A stretch of 28,900 nucleotides of DNA from Chara braunii (Eukaryota; Streptophyta; Charophyceae; Charales; Characeae): contig BFEA01000247.1 in assembly GCA_003427395.1 (NCBI GenBank), forward strand, positions 1,308,572 to 1,337,471, written 5' to 3'. The notes beneath the pieces were generated by a model. That model was not told where the DNA came from. It searched no databases and worked only from the letters and a program-made list of their open reading frames with translations. Each line of letters begins with the position of its first letter. Positions within the stretch are counted from its first letter, which is position 1. A program made the translations under genes and the position numbers. Below, one piece after another: positions 9,600-17,890 of this stretch.

Positions 9600-11016
9600 C
9601 CCTCGTCCAACAATTTTCACCATTCATGAACGACCTTCTCACAAACCCTTGGCTAGCACAACGACTACTTCGTCGTATCTCAGCGCTGCTTTGCAAGGAG
9701 TGGTCTCTTCGCGAGAAAGACGTTGAGCTCTATCAACAGGTTGGTGTTCGACGGTGCTGGATGGTTCAAAGTGTCGATGAAGTGGCGATTGACGTGAAAA
9801 AACAATGCATCGTCTCTTCGTGGCCTCTCTTCTCGCACTGTTGATTTTACCACAACGTACACCAACCTTCCTCATGACCGCATTCTGAATAATTTGGCAA
9901 AAGTTGTTGATGAAGCTCATGCTTATGCCCTTCGGCATGCTTGCACGCATTCACGCTGCGTTGCCCTCAACATGGTTATTCGAGGACCTTGTTGTGGCCA
10001 ATGGACTACTGATTCAGGCCCGGATACCCTTTTCGTTTCTCATATTTTCCAACATCTTCAAACACTTTTATGTACGCTAGGGATGAATCTCTTCAGAACC
10101 AAATTATCAGTATTCCAATGGGAACGAATGTTGGCCCTGAAATTTCTAATATGAGGCTGTATTGGGATGAAGCACGCTTTGTTGATGACATTCGTCAACA
10201 TGATCTTGAAACTGCTCAGCAATATGCCTTCACCTATTGCCTCATTGATGATGTTCTTTCATGGGGACAATTACCTCCTCCACCAAAGCACTGTGGGCTT
10301 GAGAGGAAGGAGACTACAACGACATATGGCTCGTATACCTTTTTAGGTATGCATCTACGGGTCCATTCTGATGGCTCGCTTCGCATGAGCGTCTGTGATA
10401 AAGCGGCTGCTTGGAACTTCCCTGTCATTCGTTATCCAAGTGCGACCTCCAACATCCCTTCCCATCAACCGATTGGTGTGTTCACTGGGCAATTGACCAG
10501 ATTTGAACAAATATGTAACAATTGGCAGGACTGTCGAACTGCGGCAATAACACTTACGTGTTAGATGCTTTCGCATGGGCATTCCTCACAAACCCTTGCT
10601 AAGGGGTGGACCTGCTACATGCGCTCCCGCCAACGTCGGAATCCTATGCATGTGACGCGTCTCTCTCAGTGGTTCCGACGCATGTTGCGATGGTCCTTGT
10701 ATCATCCAATTTCTTCTTCGTCCCCACAACGCCCTCGTCCTGCCACTGCTTTCTCATCTGCTGCTACCGAAGTTTCCACTGTTGCATTCTCCACTGCTGC
10801 AGTGTCCACTGTTGCGGTTTCCACTGTGGCAGTGCCCACTGCCGTAGTTTCCATTGCTACAGTTTCTACTGCTGCGGTTTCCACTGCTGCAGTTTTCAGT
10901 ATAGTAGTTTTCATGACTGGAAAACCGCCTAGTGTAGTTTTTACTGGTACAACTTCCTCTCCTGCAGCTCCAGTGCAAAAAACATTACAGTCTCTCCGAC
11001 ACTTACGTCCTTTATT
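9600..11016 (+). pseudogene. Reverse transcriptase core and thumb of copy A
   Basis: RT motif A is TVDFTTTYTNLPHDRIL, with its catalytic Asp codon at 9843-9845. Motif B is SIPMGTNVGPEIS, with IPMGTN starting at 10112. Motif C is CLIDDVLSW, with the two Asp codons at 10247-10252; the usual Tyr/Phe before IDD is Leu. Downstream are FLGMHLRV, SLRMSVCDKAAAWNFPV and IPSHQPIGVFTGQLTRFEQI, a thumb signature of this RT type. The frame containing motifs B and C runs from 10070 to 11016 with one in-frame TAG at 10562-10564, where an Arg-rich turn would be expected. All three catalytic aspartates survive, but frameshifts upstream make the gene nonfunctional. The end of the frame encodes the Ser/Ala/Val repeat. 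Confidence 0.85.
10768..10916 (+). repeat. 15-bp coding minisatellite, copy A
   Basis: About ten degenerate units of TTTCCACTGCTGCGG encode a five-residue repeat of the form V-S-T-A/V-A. The same array is present after the RT in copy B (23316-23590), so it belongs to the element. It probably encodes a disordered linker between the RT and the C-terminal domains. Confidence 0.85.
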
Positions 11017-11044
11017 TTGAAATCTTGCCCAATCCACCCCCCTT

Positions 11045-11449
11045 TCATCTCTTTTTTTGCTTGGCTGCAGACGACCGCGTTCCTCCTCACCACCCCCATC
11101 TCCTCCACGGTCTCGCTTGCCAACAGACTCTCCAATTTCCATTGTTCCCGTTCTTCCACCTTCGTTTCTAGGGACAAGCTCATCTTCTATTTGCAACACC
11201 ACCACTCCTCTTGTTGTGTATCGTCGACGGCATCCATGGCATCGTCATCTCTTTCTGTGCTTGGCCGCACACGGCTGTATTCCTCCTCACCACCCCCGTC
11301 TCCTCCATGGTCTCGCTTGCGAACAAACTCTCCAATTTCGATATTTCCTATTGTTTCACCTTTGTTGCTAGGGACAAGTTCATCTTCTATTTGCAACACC
11401 TCTACTCCTTTTGTTGTGTATCGCCGACGACATCCGCGGCATCATCACT
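11045..11449 (+). repeat. 200-bp tandem duplication unique to copy A
   Basis: Positions 11045-11249 and 11245-11449 repeat each other with a period of exactly 200 bp. Landmarks are TTGGCTGCAGACG at 11061 against TTGGCCGCACACG at 11261, and TTCATCTTCTATTTGCAACACC-like words in both. Copy B has only one unit (about 23698-23890). Since 200 is not a multiple of three, the duplication shifts the frame. Confidence 0.9.
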
Positions 11450-11689
11450 TGTGCGGGGATCAACAACTTGTTTCTTTGTCTGCCCCGATTCTCTTTGTGC
11501 CTCCTCAACAGGTTGTTGCGGCTCCTTTGTATCAAACGACAATATCCACTAATATGCCTCCTGCACATAGTCCAGCTGCCTGGAGGCAGCCACGACACCA
11601 TGTTTTATACCATGCGGTGTTAGATGTTCACGACTCACATGTACAACATGATGTGGTCCCTTCCCAGAGTACACTCCCGACTCAAGGAA

Positions 11690-11935
11690 CCATCCCTACT
11701 CAGGATGCAGCCCTAAACGTTGAGGGATTGGAACATGATCTGCCCGGATTGCAGTCGACCCCACAAGGCGTAGACAACATGGGGGATCTGCAAATGGTTG
11801 ACCAGCACTGTTCGAATGAACCACAAATTTGTGCTCCAAGTGACTGACCAGCAAGCAACCCAATTTGGGCTTGCAACACCATCTGGCTGATCTGCAAATT
11901 GCTAGCCAGCATCCAACAAACCAGCCTGAGAACCT
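11690..11935 (+). pseudogene. Gly-Asp-Leu-Gln repeat region of copy A
   Basis: The frame from 11017 to 11847 ends with GLEHDLPGLQSTPQGV and GDLQMVDQH, then the next frame continues with HLADLQIASQH. The recurring G/A-D-L-Q-M/I-x-D/S-Q motif is shared with copy B, which has three clear units. No known domain is recognised. It joins the minisatellite region to the Josephin-like domain. Confidence 0.55.
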
Positions 11936-11936
11936 T

Positions 11937-12297
11937 ACCAATCTCTGAGGTCTGACGGCAACTAATATCTGTCTTCACATTCTCCACCGCCCGTTTTATA
12001 CACCATCAGACTTCCCTGCAATCGCCCTTCAGCTTGATGCTGATCTTCCCCAACTACAGCCAGAGGATCGTAATTATACCAGCGAAGGAGGCTTTACCAT
12101 TGCTGTCCTACAAGTGGCAATGAGGGACCGTCAACTTGAACTATGCAATGCTTGAGTAGGTGAGTGGTTTAATCCTCCATTCCACATCACTGCCTGCATT
12201 GTGCAGAGGCCTGGCCATTACATGGCCATTGTACATGCCTCTGACCACTGGGAGTTGTGGGCACCATGGTCCATGCCATGACAAATGTCACTGATTT
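11937..12297 (+). pseudogene. Josephin-like cysteine protease (deubiquitinase-like) domain, copy A
   Basis: Josephin domains (ataxin-3, JOSD1) cleave ubiquitin chains with a Cys-His-Asn triad. In one frame this region reads GLTATNICLHILH, then YTPSDFPAIALQLD, then EGGFTIAVLQVAMRDRQLEL, then GHYMAIVHASDHWELW. These match, in order, the catalytic-Cys helix, the F/YSP-E-L-I-A-QLD helix, the SGxFSIQVL-AL-GLEL block and the EHWF-W-N-L-N block of Josephins. The His codon is 12216-12218 and the Trp lies 11 residues later, as in ataxin-3. The position equivalent to the catalytic Cys is TGA (11946-11948); copy B has TGT there. A second TGA lies at 12151-12153, and a ~7-bp deletion after WELW removes the Asn position and shifts the frame. 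The copy is clearly inactive. Homology is by eye, so moderately sure. Confidence 0.65.
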
Positions 12298-12763
12298 CTT
12301 ACAAAATGATGCTGTTTTCTTGCCACAACAAACCGTCTGCAATCTCTCTTATGTCGAAGATCATTCCTTTGGTCCCGTGGTGCAGCAAGACAATGTACCA
12401 ACACTCTGCGACCTTCTCCTTTGCACAACCACAAACATTGTTACACTTGGTTGTAGCCGCCATCGTCTCTGTCACAATCACTATAATGACATGGTTTTTG
12501 CATACAAATGTGCAGAGGACTGTCCCTCTGTTCCTGACTGCAGGCACCCTCCACATCCGGACACTATATGCCCATTTTGCGTCCATGTTCGCTATATTGA
12601 ATGCATGGTCTTTTGTGGTGACCATTCTTCCTTCATTTTGGCCTGCAATCGACATGCCATTTGTCGGGGGTGTATGGTTAGCATGCTTCAATGTGCCCTT
12701 CATGTTTGTCTTGTTTTTTATTTTTTTATTTTTGTCGTTTCTTTCATAAAATGCGCTCTTTAG
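12258..12763 (+). pseudogene. Tandem RING-like Cys/His fingers, copy A
   Basis: After the Josephin-like tail (VTDFLQNDAVFLPQQ) the frame carries two Cys/His clusters. Finger 1 is C-x4-C-x9-C-x2-H-x2-C-x2-H (starting CDLLLC, with LGCSRHRLCHNH). Finger 2 is C-x3-C-x9-C-x2-H-x2-C-x2-C (starting CMVFC, with LACNRHAICRGC). A CPFC pair lies between them, fitting the last ligand pair of finger 1. The spacing from the second ligand on is identical in both and resembles a RING or related treble-clef zinc finger. RING fingers often recruit E2 ubiquitin enzymes, which would fit the neighbouring deubiquitinase-like domain, but no E2 contact can be shown here. The frame ends at 12763 in hydrophobic sequence that copy B does not share, probably after a deletion. 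Confidence 0.6.
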
Positions 12764-12789
12764 TTCATAGTTATGTGACAGTATATATT

Positions 12790-13758
12790 CGCGAGGATTT
12801 TAAGCTCTTAGCATACCTGCATGTGGCCCTCACAACAATCATCTGCCTTCCCTAAGTGAAAGCGGGCCCCCGAATCTCAACGAGTCCTGAATTTGTTAAT
12901 TTTGGGCGCTAGACAATTGCGACGCGCCAGTTGGTTACATCCGCCCTGCTCGTGAAATTCAAAAACATTCATGAGCCTTCCCTGCTCTTCTGGCAACGCA
13001 GTGGAAGCAGGGAACAACACCCCGCGTTGGCGCTTGGGTGGTTGGACAGGCCTAACCAATTCGGTCCCACACAATTGTCTAAATGGGCCTGGGCAGAAAC
13101 ACTTTGGCCCAGCCTGAAGTTTATGGCACATGCGAGGGCAGACTGCCATCGGGCCAGGGCACTTCGCATATAGCAAAGTGTTTGGCCGTGAGTCGGGCAT
13201 TCGGGCACTGGGCTGCAAGGCGGCAACGCTGCTACACTGAGCGCTCATGTTGCTAATGTATGTCTCGGGGCGCACGCGGGCCCGAGGGAAGGGTAGCGTT
13301 GTTTGAAGGCAGCGAGCACCAAGCCAGCTATAGTCGGGGCTTGCACACAGATGCTAACAATGGTCGTGGCGGTCCTCGTGGGAGAGGGTGAAGCTGTGGG
13401 AGAAGTCGAACGTGGACATTTAGAGGGTGAAGGAGAGAGGGGATGTGAGAGCACATACTTGGTCTTGGCGGAGGTCTTCATGTACGCTGCTGCTGAGGTC
13501 AACCAATTGCATTGTCATTTTTGTGGGCTAGCGTAGTAGCTATTGGATAGTTGTTTGGGTGTTGAGCGTCACTAGGAGTAAGAGCTTTGTTGATGGTGGC
13601 CAGAGAGGGCTCTCATTGGCAATTGAATTCGCTGCTTCGGTTCTCCTTCAGTGTGATTTCAGTGCATTTCTGCTTTCTGGACACCTTACGACTCTAACAT
13701 TCAATGTGATTTTGCAATCTGGATTTTTGTCATTCAGGTATTACTCATTTTCCTTGCA
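12790..13758 (+). repeat. 5' LTR of the chromovirus-type element
   Basis: It begins CGCGAGGATTTTAAGC, where the 3' LTR has TGCGAGG, so the canonical TG has probably mutated. It ends TTTTCCTTGCA. The two LTRs share ordered blocks such as CCCCCGAATCTCAACGAG, CGCGCCAGTTGGTTACATC, CTAACCAATTCGGTCCC and TTCAATGTGATT. The 5' LTR has about 20 extra bases near its end. Their clear divergence (indels plus many substitutions) indicates an old insertion. Confidence 0.92.
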
Positions 13759-13761
13759 ATT

Positions 13762-13769
13762 TGGTATCA
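13762..13769 (+). promoter_or_regulatory. Primer-binding site (initiator Met tRNA type)
   Basis: TGGTATCA starts three bases after the LTR end. It is the first part of the TGGTATCAGAGC primer site used by many plant retrotransposons; here it then diverges to ACACTGG. Confidence 0.8.
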
Positions 13770-14330
13770 ACACTGGTTTGAGCCACTCCACTGGCTCTAG
13801 TGCATTGCCTTATTGGTGTGGTGTTCGACAATCGCACGACAGTGAAACTTGCCATGGCGCTGGTTTTTTAGGCGCCCCTGTGTGGATATGGCGCGCGAGG
13901 AAGGCTATGTGGTGACAGAGAGGTGTACATTGGGTGATGAGAGTTTGCTGACGTGGCATTTAAGCAAAGGTGGAACTGCATTATATTCTGGGTTGTGCCA
14001 AGGCACTGGCCGGTCATCATAAACGTACGTCAGGTTTAAGTGGTGAGAAATTTGTGAGTGGCGCCAGCACTATGATGTATGTTGCTCCTTACCTTATCTA
14101 CCCTCTTCGTCGCTTCTTACCGTGAGGAAGTGAGTCTTGGTCTTGAGAGTCCTCTGATTGTGAGATGTCGTGTGCGCTCAACCTTAAGAGTCGACATTCT
14201 TCCTGAGGAGCATGTTGGTGGGAGACGGGCATTGCCTCTGAAGGGCCTTGGACGAAGGACTTGGGTCACGATCACCATGCCAACCCACCGGGAGTCGAGC
14301 ACGCAGGCTTTGCTGCTTTGTCCTTTGGTC
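13770..14330 (+). other. Leader of the LTR element; gag, protease and RT missing
   Basis: This stretch lies where a leader and about 3 kb of gag, protease and RT would be expected, but only ~560 bp remain. No nucleocapsid zinc knuckle, protease or RT motif is visible. GCTGACGTGGCAT at 13947 matches the motif repeated many times in the second LTR element (26101-27400). The frame from 14079 is open into RNase H, but its first ~85 residues are unrecognised. Confidence 0.6.
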
Positions 14331-14334
14331 TTCT

Positions 14335-14835
14335 TGGCTGCGCTACAAAGGGTCGTGTTGGTCAAGAGATTGAAGTACGCCCTCACGCACCATGAAGTCT
14401 TGAAGCTTTCGGATATTGAGAAACCTTTTGTGGTGACCACCGATGCCAACCAGTATGGCATTTGTGAGGTCCTTGAACAACAGGAAAGGAAAAAGTTAAG
14501 GCCGATCGAGTACACGAGTAAGAAGATGCCATCTTGAAAGCTAGCTAACTCCACTTATGAGCGCAAGCTCTATGCCCTATATAAGGAGTTGATTGATTGG
14601 AGGCACTACCTCCTTGGCATATCTTTTTCTATGTGAGATCTGACCATGAGACTCTTCGTTGGATCAAGACGCAACATCCTCTCTCTGGTTCCCTGAAGCG
14701 ATGGATTGAAGTCATTGATATGAACGACTTCAAGTTGGACAATCTCAAGGGAGAGTACAATAAGGTAGTGGATGCTTTGTCTAGAAGGGCGGATTATTTG
14801 GGCGTGCTAGTGACAAAGTTTGGTACATCGACGAT
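14335..14835 (+). pseudogene. RNase H domain of the LTR retrotransposon
   Basis: RNase H degrades the RNA strand during reverse transcription. The start is LKLSDIEKPFVVTTDANQYG, where the first catalytic Asp is in the TDAN motif, followed by PIEYTSKKM, then STYERKLYALYKEL with the catalytic Glu, then RSDHETLRWI with the next Asp, and VDALSRR with the last Asp near the end. This is the standard Ty3/gypsy RNase H pattern, so all acidic residues survive. Breaks are a TGA at 14535-14537, a 1-nt frameshift in the T-run near 14628, and a frameshift near 14825 just before the integrase. Confidence 0.9.
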
Positions 14836-15311
14836 GTGACTCGATCCATGGTGAAAGCGTATCGAGCGGACCCCGTCATTTCAAAGATCATGCGCAAACT
14901 TGAGGCCAAGGATAAGGCGACATCCGATGAGTTTGTGCTGGTTGATGGCTTGCTGTTCCTTGAGAAGGCGGGGAATAAATGGTTTTGTGTGCCGTCTATA
15001 GAGTTTGTGCGTAGTTTGTTTTTAGGAGAGTGTCACAACGCCACCAGCCATTTTGGGTACAAGAAGACAGCTGCGAACTTAGTGCAGAAGTTCTGGTGGC
15101 CCATGGCGATGGATGATGCGAAGAAGTATGTGATGTCAGGTTTGCCAGCTCGACAAACCAAGGATGCCGGCTCCGCTGGGGCTTATTAAGCCCTTGCCTA
15201 TCTCTGCTGGTCCTGTTCCTAGTGTGTCCATGGACTTCATGGATACTCTCGCACAATGCGAAGAAGTAAGCGATGTCAGGTTTGTCAGCTCGACAAACCA
15301 AGGATGCAGGC
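14836..15311 (+). pseudogene. Integrase zinc-binding domain and start of the catalytic core
   Basis: Integrase inserts the DNA copy into the genome. The frame from 14836 includes LVDGLLFLEKAGNKWFCVPS and the HHCC finger: His-x4-His in ECHNATSHFGYKKT, then WWPMAMDDAKKYV, then after a 1-nt frameshift near 15132 the CQVCQLDKP Cys pair. The next block, SVSMDFMDTL near 15224-15253, holds the first catalytic Asp of the DDE core. Then, from 15255, the segment 15115-15170 is repeated and leads into the assembly gap, so the core is not visible. Confidence 0.88.
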
Positions 15312-16082
15312 NNNNNNNNNNNNNNNNNNNNNNNNNNNNNNNNNNNNNNNNNNNNNNNNNNNNNNNNNNNNNNNNNNNNNNNNNNNNNNNNNNNNNNNNN
15401 NNNNNNNNNNNNNNNNNNNNNNNNNNNNNNNNNNNNNNNNNNNNNNNNNNNNNNNNNNNNNNNNNNNNNNNNNNNNNNNNNNNNNNNNNNNNNNNNNNNN
15501 NNNNNNNNNNNNNNNNNNNNNNNNNNNNNNNNNNNNNNNNNNNNNNNNNNNNNNNNNNNNNNNNNNNNNNNNNNNNNNNNNNNNNNNNNNNNNNNNNNNN
15601 NNNNNNNNNNNNNNNNNNNNNNNNNNNNNNNNNNNNNNNNNNNNNNNNNNNNNNNNNNNNNNNNNNNNNNNNNNNNNNNNNNNNNNNNNNNNNNNNNNNN
15701 NNNNNNNNNNNNNNNNNNNNNNNNNNNNNNNNNNNNNNNNNNNNNNNNNNNNNNNNNNNNNNNNNNNNNNNNNNNNNNNNNNNNNNNNNNNNNNNNNNNN
15801 NNNNNNNNNNNNNNNNNNNNNNNNNNNNNNNNNNNNNNNNNNNNNNNNNNNNNNNNNNNNNNNNNNNNNNNNNNNNNNNNNNNNNNNNNNNNNNNNNNNN
15901 NNNNNNNNNNNNNNNNNNNNNNNNNNNNNNNNNNNNNNNNNNNNNNNNNNNNNNNNNNNNNNNNNNNNNNNNNNNNNNNNNNNNNNNNNNNNNNNNNNNN
16001 NNNNNNNNNNNNNNNNNNNNNNNNNNNNNNNNNNNNNNNNNNNNNNNNNNNNNNNNNNNNNNNNNNNNNNNNNNNNNNNNNN
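15312..16082. other. Assembly gap (771 N)
   Basis: A run of N in the middle of the integrase. Its length is close to the roughly 650-700 bp expected between the first core Asp and the TGVTPNQLHLG segment that follows, so it may conceal most of the core. Long open frames through it are artefacts. Confidence 0.98.
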
Positions 16083-16833
16083 ACTGGCGTGACCCCCAAC
16101 CAGCTGCATCTTGGTTGGAAGCCTAGATCAGCACTTGATTTTCTGCTGGCTGAGAACCAGCCCACAACAGCACCTGCCAGTATTGAATTTGCTGTCACGT
16201 ATGACAAGATGTTGCAGCAGGCTGTTGAACACATTCAAAAAGCCGAGGAAACTATGGCAGCTTCCCAAAACAGGCACAAACGGCCATCTGCATTCCAGGT
16301 AGGTGAAAGGTTATGGGTTACTAATCGGAACTGGAACACGAATTGGGTATATCTAGAAAACTGTTGGGCTACTAATCTGAACTGGAACACGAATTGGGTA
16401 TACCTAGAAAACTTATTCCACAGGACTTTGGACCTTGGGAAGTTTTGGATATAGGAGGTGATCAGCCAAACAGACCTTCATTTGTCATTCAAATTCCCGA
16501 ACACCTTTGGACACACCCTGTTTTCCATGCCTCCAAACTGGCTCCTTTCACTGAGACCGACAAGTTTCCTTTGAGAAGATCTATGCTGCCCCTAACCATG
16601 CACGAGCACATGGACATTTGATGATATCGTAGCTCACAAGGTGATGCTTGTGCCCAAGCGTCCGGGCAGGGGACGACTGCCCAAGCCGCGGATGCAGTAT
16701 AGAGTCCGCTTCAGACATCATGTTGATCCAAAGGAAGATCGGTGATTCACACGAGAAGAACTGATGAAGACTGCTCTGCAGGTTATCTCGGAATATGAAA
16801 GAAGACTGAAAGGGAAGCAGCCCGCTGATTGAG
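16083..16833 (+). pseudogene. Integrase C-terminus and chromodomain-like tail
   Basis: After the gap the frame reads TGVTPNQLHLGWKPRSALDF, the conserved end of the integrase core, then HIQKAEETMAASQNRHKR and FQVGERLWV, the start of the GPY/F module. A 51-bp in-frame duplication interrupts it. The module resumes in another frame with RKLIPQDFGPWEVLDIGG, then HPVFHASKLAPF. A 1-nt insertion near 16619 ends that frame (TGA at 16619-16621); the next frame gives PKPRMQYRVRFRHHVDPKED, then a TGA at 16742-16744 where Trp is expected, then FTREELMKTALQVISEYERR. This matches the Y-x-V-K/R-W/F...W-E-x2-L layout of chromodomains, which guide integration to marked chromatin. It ends in TGA at 16831-16833, just before the polypurine tract. 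Confidence 0.88.
16312..16413 (+). repeat. 51-bp tandem duplication in the integrase C-terminal module
   Basis: The landmark ACTAATC(G/T)GAACTGGAACA starts at 16320 and again at 16371, period 51 bp (17 codons). The units differ at only a few bases. Confidence 0.9.
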
Positions 16834-16857
16834 GACTTCTTAGAGGACTATCAAAGT

Positions 16858-16868
16858 AAAGGAGGGAG
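16858..16868 (+). promoter_or_regulatory. Polypurine tract
   Basis: AAAGGAGGGAG lies directly before the TG that opens the 3' LTR. Such a tract primes plus-strand DNA synthesis and confirms the LTR start. Confidence 0.85.
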
Positions 16869-17840
16869 TGCGAGGATTTTAAGCCCTCGACATACTTGCA
16901 CGTGGCCCCTACAACAAGCATGTGCCCGCCCTAAGTGAAGGCGGGCCCCCGAATCTCAACGAGGCCTGAATTTGTCAATTTTGCAAAGCCTTGGTGGGCG
17001 CCAGATAGTTGCCACGCGCCAGTTGGTTACATCCGCCCTGCTCCTGAAGTTCAAAAACATTTGTGAGCCTTCCAGGCTCTTCTGGCAACGCAGCGGAAGC
17101 AGGGAAGACCTCACGTTTGCGCTTGGGTGGTTGGGCAGGCCTAACCAATTCGGTCCCAGGCCACTGTCTGAATGGGCCTAGGCACAGACACTTTGGCCCA
17201 ACCTGAAGCTACTGGGTACACTCAAGGCCAGGCCCTTTGCATATATTAAAGTGCCTAGCCGTGAGTCGGGTATTCGGGCACTGGGTGCAAGGCGGCAGTG
17301 CTGCTACATTGAGGGCTCATGCTGCTAGCGCATGTGACTGGGCGCACGCAGGCGCAATGGAAGGGAAGCGATGCCTGAAGGCAGTGAGCACCAAGCCAGC
17401 CATAGTCGGGGCTTGGGCGCAGATGCTAGCGATTGTGGTGGTGGTCCTCGTGAAAGAGGGTGAAGCTGTGGGAGAAGTCAAGGGTGGGCATTGAAGAGGT
17501 CGAAGGAGAGAGGGGATGTGAGAGCACATACCTGGTCCTGGCGGAGGTCTGCATGTTCGACATCCGCATGTACTTTGGTCGCTGCTTCTGACGTCAACTG
17601 GTTGCTTTGTCATTTGTGTGGGCTAGCGTAGTAGCTGTAGGATTGTAGTTTGGGCACTGAGCGCCATTAGGAGAAAAAACTTCAAGTACATTGTTGATGG
17701 CGACGAGAGAGGGTTCTCATTAACAATTGAATTCGCGGCTTTGGTTCTCCTTCAATGTGATTTTAGTGCATTTTTGCTTTCTGGACAGCTTACGACTATC
17801 TGGCATTCAATGTGATTCACTATTGCTCATTTTCCTTGCA
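16869..17840 (+). repeat. 3' LTR of the chromovirus-type element
   Basis: It opens TGCGAGGATTTTAAGCC and closes TTTTCCTTGCA, giving canonical TG...CA ends. It is about 970 bp, collinear with the 5' LTR. A dinucleotide TA tract follows directly. Confidence 0.92.
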
Positions 17841-17856
17841 TATACATATGTATATA

Positions 17857-17887
<31 letters not shown>
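17841..17887. repeat. (TA)n microsatellite
   Basis: A TA-rich tract, about 27 bp of it pure (AT)n, separates the 3' LTR from the first CAGGGT-ended element. It seems to have been a target for several insertions. Confidence 0.9.

Positions 17888-17890
<3 letters not shown>

Larger units (their letters stand above)
7463..12780 (+). mobile_element. Penelope-like retroelement, N-terminal GIY-YIG type, copy A
   Basis: The element runs in order: GIY-YIG endonuclease (7806-8140), Pro-rich linker, CxC motif (near 8937), RT (about 8940-10640), minisatellite, Josephin-like domain and RING-like fingers. An N-terminal endonuclease joined to the RT through a CxC motif is the published hallmark of the Naiad/Chlamys group of Penelope-like elements. 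Absence of Cys ligands between the GIY and YIG strands matches Chlamys. The coding region is decayed, with frameshifts near 7800, 8700, 8990, 9270, 9510 and 12258, and stops at 8681, 8948, 10562, 11946 and 12153. The 5' boundary is a guess: a frame at 7618-7833 just upstream looks partly coding. The 3' end lies next to the LTR element starting at 12790. Confidence 0.85.
12790..17840 (+). mobile_element. Ty3/gypsy-type LTR retrotransposon, internally deleted chromovirus
   Basis: Two direct LTRs of about 970 bp (12790-13758 and 16869-17840) bound an internal region. A primer-binding site sits 3 nt inside the 5' LTR and a polypurine tract abuts the 3' LTR. The domain order RNase H, integrase, GPY/F-like region, chromodomain-like tail identifies the Ty3/gypsy chromovirus group. 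Gag, protease and RT are absent: RNase H begins only about 0.58 kb after the primer-binding site. Several frameshifts and stops, plus an assembly gap at 15312-16082, affect the rest. Flanks are TA-rich on both sides; TATAT and TATAC could be a decayed 5-bp target duplication, but this is weak in such sequence. Confidence 0.9.

Noticed and set aside
10702-11205. Minus-strand frames opposite the minisatellite (Glu/Thr/Ala or Asn/Cys/Ser repeats)
   Set aside because: They are antisense shadows of the 15-bp array; the + frame joins the RT and is the coding one.
13303-13536. Open frames inside the LTRs (for example 77 codons in the 5' LTR, 85 in the 3' LTR)
   Set aside because: Corresponding frames in the two LTRs do not agree in sequence or end, and LTRs of this group are usually noncoding.
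14996-16454. Several very long open frames across the N run
   Set aside because: Stops cannot occur inside the 771 N, so these frames are artefacts. Only the parts outside the gap that match integrase were used.
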